Positions 12,101-20,690 of a stretch of DNA of 64,000 nucleotides are shown here, piece by piece. Position 1 is the stretch's first letter; every line of letters starts with the position of its first letter. The notes under the pieces were generated by a model that worked only from the letters and a program-made list of their open reading frames with translations, searched no databases and was not told where the DNA came from. Source of the DNA: Urechis unicinctus (lineage: Eukaryota; Annelida; Polychaeta; Xenopneusta; Urechidae); NCBI GenBank assembly GCA_034190875.2, contig CM067358.1, positions 52,753,137 through 52,817,136 on the forward strand, given 5' to 3'. The translations under genes were made by a program, and so were the position numbers.

Positions 12101-12986
12101 GGCACATGTCGATAGGAAAAGGACGCATGCGTATTGGAGGGTCATTTGTTTACAACACATAGTCATGACGTCACGCGCAGCGCAGATTTGACAGAAGGTG
12201 GAAACGCAAGCAGCCAAATTGGTGAGTCTTTTGATTGGCGTTTTCGAATGTTATATAAAAAAAAGAACCCGCCCCAATATAATAATCACTATCGGTACAA
12301 TAAATAAGACACCTGCGAACAAACTCTGAGGTGGACGTCCTATATATTTATATTGCCGTTCGACTGGTGCTAACCCTGAGGCTGCGCATGTTCAAGCGTA
12401 ATAAAAACGATATTCTTGACTAGTCGGTCACGTTTTGGAGTATAAAGTCATGACACCTGTCCATAGTTGGATTATTTCATATGCAATTATCGGTGTTTTT
12501 TCATCGCAAACTATTGGAATATTTCTGAATGAACTCATAAATTGTATTATAAATCAAGGGTCTGGGGTCTCCCTCAGGACGTCTACGTTATCTGGTTATA
12601 GTGAACTGAAAACATGGATTTGAATTGGCCGGCCGGCCGCTATCTTCTATGCATACATAAACCCTACAAAGAAGATAGTGGGCGGCAAATGCAAATCCCT
12701 GTATACTGAAACGTCCGCGCTAAGAGTTTGGGGTGGTATGTATCATCGTATGGGTTTGGACAAGGGACACTAAACGGGTGGTTTTGGTTCTGATTTAGGT
12801 TATGTTAAGTTTGTTGCAACCCACTTTGATAAGACTAATACGCATGGTTCAGATTGTGTCTATAATTGTCTACTTTAACACCATGCTGGTGTTGTAGAAG
12901 CCTTTGATAGCTGGAATTAATTTGATGAAATTTAGTGACAGAGATGACATTAAATTTGTATTATTTACAAATTGTTTTTGGCTGAC
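12100..12986 (+). promoter_or_regulatory. Left part of single-copy insert, possible plus-strand promoter and first exon
   Basis: None of this matches the repeat blocks. TGACGTCA, the full cAMP-response-element palindrome, is at 12166-12173, followed by a CpG-containing stretch (ACGCGCAGCGCAG). About 50 bases on, CAAATTG is followed by GTGAGTC, a good splice-donor match near 12222. This would suit a short untranslated first exon of the plus-strand gene remnant downstream. A 62-codon frame (12435-12623) has no recognisable content. The stretch 12745-12950 reads as short open pieces with stops and may be degraded exon material. Confidence 0.3.
12627..12686. repeat. GGCCGGCCGGCC palindrome plus hairpin
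   Basis: GGCCGGCCGGCC at 12627-12638 is a 12-bp perfect palindrome, striking in AT-rich surroundings. It overlaps a stem-loop whose arms are GCCGCTATCTTCT (12636-12648) and AGAAGATAGTGGGCGGC (12670-12686), pairing as AGAAGATAG against CTATCTTCT, then GCGGC against GCCGC around a bulge. It may mark an element end or a secondary-structure signal. No partner was found at the other side of the insert. Confidence 0.5.
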
Positions 12987-12988
12987 TT

Positions 12989-13600
12989 TTGCAGGCTTTT
13001 GGCTCAAACACTGAAACATTATTGATTGAATTATTCTTATCATATTCCTTCATTAATTTTATTGAACCAACCCACTTTCAAATTAAAAGGAAATCGAAAC
13101 GCCAAGAAGGGGATCACGTACAAGAAGAGGCCGGGGTAGGGGTCATGGTACAGATTCTGACAACGTGTGTGGAACTGAGGTTGGTTCCTATGTTGTTTGA
13201 ATTGGATTCTTATCAAGGGTATTTTATAGAACTCAATACATCCATTATGACTTGGAAGGATGTGTTTAATGGTTTAAAATTATTCACCATGACACAGGTG
13301 TCCAAGTCGGTGGAGGTTGCAGACCAGCCCAAAGAGATGACAGAGCCCCACCTTCTTCAAACAAGGTACTATTGGGCTTGCCTTACCTAATTGAATCACT
13401 TTGTCAGTAAATAGGTGGTCCCATGTTGGACTTATCGAACCATATTTTTCCACTGGTTCTCGTTTGTTTGTAGACCTCGACAGGCCGAAAGCGAGTCAAT
13501 CTTGTTCGCAGAGGCTACCTTGGCAACACACAAATAACTAACCAGGCCTTACAGCAGAGTAGAGTGGTCAGAGAAAGCGATTTACATTGAAGATATTCAA
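12989..13600 (+). pseudogene. Possible N-terminal part of the P2X7-type gene remnant (RG-rich)
   Basis: A plausible acceptor (TTTTTGGCTGACTTTTGCAG) precedes 12995. A 133-codon frame runs 12989-13390. A second frame over about 13087-13160 reads as a basic arginine-glycine stretch (RRGSRTRRGRGRGHG) followed by TDSDNVCG, which looks more like real low-complexity protein. That frame hits a stop soon after 13180. A further acceptor-like TTTGTTTGTAG precedes 13472. RG-rich linkers upstream of this domain would suit the family, but the join to 13643 is inference. It was called because of its position and the protein-like composition, not by a recognised domain. Confidence 0.3.
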
Positions 13601-13642
13601 TCCATCAAAATGAAGACTTTTGATTACTCATAGCTTTTTCAG

Positions 13643-14119
13643 ATTTTTGTGCGGTGACTGGATTTGGATGGGGTGCGGCAGTTGCTGAGTGATGGTTAGA
13701 CAGACAGCCACAGTTTGCGCTTAAAATCACCCATCAACCCACACCGCCAAAAGAAGGATTCCACCCTTCATCAACTACCACTTCACCAGACTGGTGCATC
13801 TGCCTTCAATGTAGGGAAATGCCTACCCCTGTGGAGCGGTTAAGTTGCACCAACAGCCCAGACTTTTGCACATTTGCACTACCTCAGATGGAAGGAGTTT
13901 GCTTGACCCGATGGTTATTGAGGTTATTAACAGGTACCGGGTGGACTTGTTATGGAAGTTAGATGCGGTTGTCGAGGACCAAAAAAAAAAGATGCTTAGA
14001 CACGGCGCCTATCAGCAATTGGTTCTGTAGATTTTTGGCTTTTTGGGGGAGTGCAACAGGAGTGGTGAAAGATCAGAGACCTCTTCCTTAACAAGTATTG
14101 ACAGTATACAGGCTTAATA
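13643..14119 (+). pseudogene. P2X7-type cytoplasmic (ballast) cysteine-rich domain, broken
   Basis: The zinc-binding C-terminal domain of P2X7 receptors also occurs alone in many invertebrate proteins. An acceptor-like TTTTTCAG ends at 13642. Pieces in family order are: VRQLLSDG then LDRQPQFALKI (about 13670-13730, frame changes between them); PDWCICLQCREMPTPVERL from 13786, carrying the WCxCxxC...MPT..ER signature; LPQMEGVCLTRW ending at 13914; then, one base out of frame, VIEVINRYRVDLLWKLDAV, LRHGAYQQLVL and a stop at 14028-14030 where the family usually has W; IFGFLGE; then, in a third frame, KIRDLFLNKY, a stop, and QYTGL at about 14119. Two or more frameshifts and several stops make it a pseudogene. 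The usual cysteine pair after ER is degraded to SC, and the PSC motif is lost. Confidence 0.7.
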
Positions 14120-14700
14120 CAAAGTAGGTTTTTATAATATAATTAGCTAAAATGTTTTAATTTTAAATTTTAATCAGGAAATATCTCATTGTTCTGATTG
14201 GTATTTTTGTAGGAATTATATTGATAAGTCCCAATATTGAAATTGCCTAGTCTCACAAAACATTTGGTATTATTTGTTCTGAACATTTTTGTTTCAACAA
14301 TCTCATCATATATTGTCCATTCGTTTTATGGAATGAGCATTTATATATTAGTAAATTTTCCGTTTCTCAAACACAATAGAAAAACATTCTGCACATATTA
14401 TTTTGTCAATTAGTCATGGCACGTTATCTTCAGATTTGACTTCTGATGTTCATAATTCTAGCCCTCATGAAAAAGAAGTGACATTAAAATGAGTTCATGT
14501 ATTATTTATTTGCGAATTCCATGAGTTTTTCTATTACAGTTTGGATGTGACTTATAAAAGATTTGTACATTTCAACAAAAATAAATTTTCAAATCATTTT
14601 TTTAATCAGACGATGACACCTGCAACTCTACTGTTTTTTGGGGTAGATGGCCTTGGCACAGGAGCAATATTCAGACTTATGTTGCGGGGTCATCAGCAGA
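14120..14700. other. AT-rich intergenic stretch between convergent units, with poly(A) signals
   Basis: No domain or repeat is recognised. AATAAA on the minus strand at 14510-14505 lies about 300 bases past the minus-strand stop at 14804. AATAAA on the plus strand lies at 14580-14585. The position suits 3' ends of the two convergent units. The 68-codon plus-strand frame 14541-14747 overlaps the minus-strand third exon region and looks like a shadow. Confidence 0.3.
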
Positions 14701-14803
14701 GCGTTGTGGGTGTTGTTGTGATTGCTGTCGCATTGCTTGGGCCTTAAGATTTCTGTTATCATATCTGGTATGTGGGTGCAAGTCTTGGCCTCTTAACCGA
14801 TGA

Positions 14804-15305
14804 CTACGTCTTTGACTGCTTGTTAAAGTGGGTGCTGTACCTGTAACACAACAAAATTGCATTATATGGCAAAATAGCTAGAACACATTACATGTGCGTA
14901 TTTTGTTTTATGATAGGACATTTAGTCAGTGAGTAGTTGAGTGGTCATGAGGGACTTACATCGGCTGACCATCCTTCTTGAATGCAAATGCCCGATCCCT
15001 ATGCTTGTTGTGGTCCATTACGGGCAAGGTATGACGAACACCAGCCATTGAATTAGGGTCAAGACGATGCAATAATTTCTCTACCTGAAATTTACAAAGT
15101 AAGGTATGTTTGCAACAACAATTAACAAATCCAAATAGTGCAATGGACACACAATAGGCCCTTAGATTTCATTTAATCGGTGACATTTACACAAGTCGAT
15201 TCAATACAGGCCTATTTGATAGCAGGGTATTCATAATACAACGAGATTACTTACATATCCAGCAACAACTTTGCAGATTCTTCGTTGGTCAAACTCCTCA
15301 CTTCC
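14804..15305 (-). CDS. Three-exon spliced gene fragment, unknown family (C-terminal exons)
   Basis: Read on the minus strand there are three exons: 15305-15255 (51 bp), 15084-14960 (125 bp) and 14840-14804 (to the stop TAG). The acceptors are CATTCAG, AAATTTCAG and GTGTTACAG. The donors are GTAAGTAA and GTAAGTCC. The frame is continuous across both introns and yields 70 residues: GSEEFDQRRICKVVAGY, then VEKLLHRLDPNSMAGVRHTL and PVMDHNKHRDRAFAFKKDGQ, then P, M (split codon) and YSTHFNKQSKT, stop. The protein is polar and basic with no membrane segment, cysteine cluster or domain I recognise. A CTAAC branch-point-like sequence lies in the presumed upstream intron (about 15335). The first exon is not located. 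In another frame exon 1 reads EVRSLTNEESAKLLLDM, which resembles the leader of P2X7-type proteins, but it meets a stop at the junction. No counterpart occurs elsewhere in the window. Confidence 0.5.
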
Positions 15306-15810
15306 CTGAATGCCTGTCTTAAAGAGACCCTCGTGTTAGACCGCAGCTAGTCTAGCTCCCGCCTTTTCTTCGTTTCGTGCTTTGGTCGTCCATAATCGCA
15401 ATGAAAATAGCGCAAACTAAACAGCCGCCGTTTCTGCGCTTCCGGAATTAATAATACATGAGCTTCCAAATAAGGGCTATTTTTGACGGGACGTAAAAAA
15501 TAAGGAACTGATAGTTTATTTAAGAACAACAAAAAATTATACGGAAATTCCAACTTTGGATTCCTGATATCAGCACCATTTAAGATACTCTTGCATTTAG
15601 CACCTTTTTTTTCGATTGAAAATCGAGTGATTTTTTTTATGAAATGCACCTTTAAACCAATTCGTGAAAAGCTGTCAACAAGGAGTTGGGGCAATAAAAC
15701 CCGTACATTAACAAAACACCGCACGGGACGATTCCTTTTATATGATTGGCCAAGAAGAATGGCGCGTTTGGTAATAACCATGATTGCAGACATAGAAACG
15801 ACACACAACT
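15306..15810 (-). promoter_or_regulatory. Possible upstream exon or promoter region of the minus-strand gene
   Basis: On the minus strand, GGCCAAT is followed four bases later by TATAAAAGG (about 15755-15735), an ordinary CCAAT plus TATA arrangement, about 430 bases before exon 15305-15255. A short frame MDDQSTKRRK starts near 15386. In a neighbouring frame AGARLAAV, a stop and HEGLFKTGIQ run directly into the first called exon, so a single-base change could hide the true start. A 153-codon minus-strand frame (15808-15347) covers the region, has no recognised domain and overlaps the putative promoter. Confidence 0.3.
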
Positions 15811-16054
15811 AAATGATCAATATTTCTGGAAACAAGAAAATCAAGATGATGTATGGGTTACATGCATCAAACATATAAGTCGTCACTTTGATGTCGTAAA
15901 AGAATGCAGAAAGCGGTATATTGTTTTGCCATGGTGGATAAAAAGAGAGAAAACATGATGCACACTGTCGTTATGAATTAGTTGAACCCATATCACAACA
16001 TCACCTGTTGGATAATGTCACTGGTTGGGGATCGATGGTGCATTTCCTAAATGT
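15811..16054. other. Right edge of single-copy insert
   Basis: No match to the repeat blocks and no recognised gene. A 70-codon plus frame (15746-15958) ends here without recognisable content. Block F begins at about 16055 with CGGTCTTCATAACAATGTTT, matched at 54508 and in part at 25578. Confidence 0.35.
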
Positions 16055-18872
16055 CTATATTGCGGTCTTCATAACAATGTTTACAAGTGTTATGGACAAA
16101 GATATGTCTCCATCAATTGATGAATCCAGGAAGAGACCAAAATGAAATGTCTACTAAATGGGCTTCATCCCTTCCCATCTGTTGGATTTCTCGTACAGGC
16201 CAAGTGATATTGATATTTATCCACACGAATGTCATTTGAACCACAAGTAGCATAACAATGCATCCCTAGAGTGAACTGGTATATGAGAACTGTCCGGTTT
16301 TTATGTCTCACGACATGAAACCCGAACACTAATCGTTCATTGTTTCCTTATATTCAAAAGAAGTAGGGTTTTTGGTTGAGTCAGAGGATGAATGCAAATG
16401 TATCTTATTTAACTTTACACTGCGACATACAAGGCGACACTGTCGTCATCGAGTTGACAACCAAGATGTTTGCGCGTGTGAGCTTGCAGTTCTTATAAAT
16501 GATTGGGCATTTGTTTATGGTGAGATGATGTATTAAACCAAAATTCCTTAAATGACCATAAAAAGAGTGACTCTTTGCGAAATTATTTACATTGACTAAA
16601 CGTGAGGGAAATACGTAAATAAACAAGTATTGCTGCAGATGGAATTTTGACAGCTGCACTGAATGCCGATGTACGAATAACAAACCTTGTTAAACCAACT
16701 ACACAGGTATCCACTTCAATGTGACGTTAGCGGAGCACTAAGAGTGTGGCATTTGCATTATGCTGTGATTGCCCACAGTGACAAGATCCTGTTTGTGTCT
16801 GACATCTCCGCTACGCGAATATCATGTGATCTTAATTGACATGCGCATAGTGCATATCTTATCCATATATGCGAGTGATGGGCCAGAAAGTGGCAGTACA
16901 TTGTATCATTTACACTTGGAGTGGAGGAATAATTTTCTATATGCATGACTTTGTAGGCACATGCCAAGCATAAGCCACCGCTACAGATTGTTAGGCCAAC
17001 GGGAGTGTAAATGCATGGTGGAGAAATATAAAGGGGTCATACATCATCAACAGGTAATGCGTTGGTGAGCCAGTTGAAGACGCCTGGCGATCAAATGGTA
17101 GTTTATGGCCGATATGTCGACAGGAGATGCGGTTTTAATGGAAGATGGGGTGTTTTCTGACTGTGTGTTGCAGCTGTTGACGCTGATTCATCAGATCAAA
17201 TATTGAAACCTCACCAACAAGGGGAGGTAATGCGCCACACAAGGAGAGTTCATATGGATGGTAATGCACTGGTGAGTAAATATTCCTGATTTTTGATGAA
17301 GCAGATATCAGCCCTTTAATTTACGTATGTGATATACAACCACCGTCTCGGTCTCAACTCAGCACGTGTTATCTCGCATCTCACCGTTGTACGAATGTCA
17401 TTTGCTGTGAGGTGGGGTATAGCTGCACTTGAGCCGATCGAGTGAGAATTGATAATGCATAGTGCATAATAATCCGTGTTATTTGCATGATCTCATGAAC
17501 GCCGAGAGCAACAAGCATCTTGAAGTATTACTTACATTTCCATCACGCAACGATAATGTGTTCTTAATGCAAACACGTACATCAGCTTATGGCATCCTTA
17601 TAATCGAAGTCGATGGTCCATACAAGTTCCGGTCATTAACATCAGGAACACGTCGATCATTTTCCGCGTACATGTGGTCGAGGGCACATACCACGCGTAT
17701 CGCGTCGTATGAAAGCACTAGGCAAGGTAGCTATTGTACTGGATGTAACGGAAGTAGTGGGTTATGCGTTCAGTAGAGATAGACAGTAGAATAAGGATGA
17801 CGAACCTATATCACGACACAATGAATAACATATATGATAGACTTTAAAGCTAAATTTATATCCAATGGCAAAACACGTACAGATAACTGGCATGGGGGAA
17901 AAGTATGATAAATTGGTGGAATATTTACCGATATATGTTTGTCGGTTTTAGTGGCTTTGTTGGGAATATTGTTATAAGCATTAACACAAACGAGAGACCG
18001 GGAAATGCCACCTAGAGCATGTTGACTCTGACTTTTGAAACTGTCATGTCATTCATCGCGAACACAACAACTGCACATTATGGAAGGAAAAATTTGACTT
18101 GGAAAAATTTATTGTTATGTGTAATTATACGTTTAACATGGTTTGGCCATATGTTTGTGCGGATAAACTTATGCATCTCATTTTGAAAGGGTCTCCTCTT
18201 GGCACAAGCAAGTATGACCTTGATTGCCGAATGGACATACATGCATATATGGCAATATTTCATCTGCATGATCGATTGAAATGGGAAACCAATTCAACTT
18301 GAATCGTCTTATTTAAAAATAGTAAACGAGGAGTGAATCGATCATAAAATCATATATTTATATGGGAAATACTGAATATAAAGATGAACGACTTGTTATG
18401 ACACAGTGGGGTGTTTTTACACCATGATACCGTTGCATTGATGCAAATAAACATATAAATCTGCGGCAGGCTAAAGAACGTTTTGCGAGCGAAATTACAT
18501 CAAATGCTTGGAGTTGCGCACACTTCCTGTGAGAAAATTAATACTATAGTGTGTGAGCGGGGGTGTTTAGAACCGACAAATGACGCATTATTCACTTAGT
18601 AAAGGAATATAATCCAGCTGTTAATATGGTTGTCTATACTTGATAAGCTAAACTGGAGGCTATAAATATACAGTCCGCTATAAGGCATTGATTTATGAAG
18701 ATGGGATGCTGTGTTATATGTCCAATGTTGTTACGATATATGTATAGCGAACCCATTTTCATAGCTGATCGAAGAATATATTTCAATATCCTCACTTGTC
18801 GACGATGCTTCAACTCTGGACCGCACTCACAACTGGCCATTAGCACTCTATAACCCGAACACAACGTAGAAT
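16055..18872 (+). repeat. Block F, copy I
   Basis: This matches 54490-58120 with copy-specific gaps. Anchors are GAAGAGACCAAAATGAAATGTCT (16131, 54570), GTGACTCTTTGCGAAATTATTTACATT-type sequence (16566, 55031), CCACCGTCTCGGTCTC (17340, 55805) and GATAGACTTTAAAGCTA (17836, 57080). The first 200 bases also occur in degraded form at 25570-25760. Minus frames 16683-16405 (92 codons) and 55180-54887 (97 codons) are partly alike but carry a compensated local frameshift, so they are not called as genes. The 104-codon frame 17462-17776 is broken in copy III. Confidence 0.7.
17027..17033 (+). promoter_or_regulatory. TATAAAG box conserved between F copies
   Basis: GGAGAAATATAAAGGGG occurs at 17020 and again at 55460, in a stretch that otherwise differs at about one base in ten. 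Short frames open just after it in both copies (17038-17157 and 55477-55584), sharing LVSQLKTPGD and YGRYV. They are only about 36-40 codons long, so a promoter is possible but unproved. Confidence 0.25.
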
Positions 18873-19106
18873 CATATATATATATATATATATAGAGATA
18901 TATATAGAGGATAGAGATAGAGAGATAGAGAGAGAGATATATATAGAGAGAGATAGAGATATAGAGAGAGAGATAGAGAGAGAGAGATATAGAGATATAT
19001 AGAGAGAGAGAGAGATAGAGGAGAGAGAGATATATATATATCTATATATATATATATATAGAGAGAGAGATATATATATATATATATATATCTCTCTCTC
19101 TATATA

Positions 19107-19149
<43 letters not shown>

Positions 19150-19160
19150 CTATATATATA

Positions 19161-19236
<76 letters not shown>
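18873..19236. repeat. Compound (TA)n/(GA)n/(TC)n microsatellite with mirror-like arms
   Basis: A TA run is followed by mixed AGAGAT/GATA units, then (TA)n, then TCTCTC/TATATC units and a long closing (TA)n. Because GA-rich sequence on the left is matched by TC-rich sequence on the right, the tract is a large imperfect inverted repeat able to fold into hairpins. In copy III the same place holds a GC-rich piece instead (58118-58265). Assembly length here is unreliable. Confidence 0.95.
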
Positions 19237-19237
<1 letters not shown>

Positions 19238-20690
19238 GGAGAATTTTTATGGATCCCAGATAAGACATTATATCTCCCCATAACCTTCATGGTTACTATC
19301 GTCTAATCAGAAGAATGTTAGCGATTCTGACTTTAAGGGTCAAATAACCAACTGCAAGGAACGCTCCAGGCGGATCCGCCATTTTATCTCTACTTAAGCT
19401 ATTATTACTTCTTGACGGAATAGAACACAAAATCGCTCATCAAAGGACGATTTCCATATCGCTTGAATCACCAAATAATGCGTAGTTTGCAGTTTTTCAT
19501 TAAAACACCAGCCATAAAAGGTCGAAAGAGGATTGCGCTAGACCAGTCAATTACAATTGATACGGAGTAAGTACTGCAATAAGATATGGCAGAAGTTCTG
19601 TTTCACGAATCACATTTCTATCAACGATAATATTCTCAATGAGTTACCAAAATGTGAGCCCAATGTTCTCTCTGTTGTGCTTCAGAAAGACGTATGTTGC
19701 CATTCTGGGACAATTTACCAAATGCGTTTTGACTTAAACGCTACTCCTCACGTGATTCACTTTCGATTTTTTTTATACATGTGGTGTCATGAGACAATGA
19801 ATGACAAATGTTTACTTTCCTTTGTTTCTTTGATTATTAATGCATTGAACGAGCATGAAAAAATGGGTTCCTGTACGCCGGGCATTCCAACGTTTTGTGT
19901 TCTTGACGAATGAAATCTGATAGCAAAGCATAAATTTATCTTGTTGATTTCGCTGCAATTCCTATTTTTATTTTGCCAATATATTCCTTGCCATATGTAT
20001 GCACGAATTTGTCGACAAATACCAAAGTCTGCCCCGGTTCACTCTATAAACAAAAACAGGTTTTGCACCAAAAACAAAAAAAAACAGAGAGAGCGATCCA
20101 CTTCTGCAAATAACAATATCTAACAAAGTTGCCATCGTCATTAATTGGTTGCCATCAATTCATTTCAGCAGAGCTCTTTGGTTTATAATAAGACTAGCAG
20201 TTAGCAGGATAAGAAAGCCACTCTTAGGGACAGGAAATATGCTTTAATTTCCTCGGAGTGATGAAATATAGCTATAAGTGACAATTAGATTTTAGATACA
20301 GAAATTGATCTCAATTAATTAAGCATGCGGATCATAGCCCTCATGGGACTGGAACTAACGTGGCAATCGTTCAATAAATTTATCATAGATCATCACATCA
20401 TACTTCTGCAATAGCACACTGCTATCAAATTGTCATCACAAATGCCTGAATTAACTTACATACGATGCGTGTATAAAATGATGATTGAATTTAGCCAGTT
20501 CTGAAAAACAATATTTGAATGTAAAGTTATGTCAGGTGTAGGAGATATGAGTTATAAACCTCATCCTCGTATGTCTAGGTCATGCCTAGGTCATGCCATG
20601 TATTTACAGTTCCAAAAATCACTACAGATTTTGTATTCATGTAAGAAAGTAAAATCTAAATCGATTTCTACATAATATACCGAACATAGT
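19237..20690 (+). repeat. Block D, second copy, with R1 motif copy 4
   Basis: This is closest to the copy at 58300-59560: both carry CCAGGCGGATCCGCCATTTTA and the CTTCTTGACGGAATAGA stretch just before R1 (19384-19548 here). It shares the D anchors at 19658 (TCTCTCTGTTGTGCTTCAG) and 19900 (TTGTGTTCTTGACGAATGAA). A 118-codon plus frame (19557-19913) is not kept in the other three D copies. Confidence 0.7.

Noticed and set aside
14541-14862. Frames on both strands over the third exon region (68 codons plus, 61 codons minus)
   Set aside because: The minus frame uses a different phase from the one that splices in frame with the two upstream exons, and the plus frame is its shadow.
15347-15808. 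153-codon minus-strand frame, the longest in the window
   Set aside because: No recognised domain. It overlaps a CCAAT/TATA arrangement and the presumed upstream intron of the spliced minus-strand gene, and an opposite-strand frame covers part of it.
16405-16683. 92-codon minus frame resembling 54887-55180
   Set aside because: The two translations agree in stretches but contain a compensated frameshift between them, which coding sequence would not tolerate readily.
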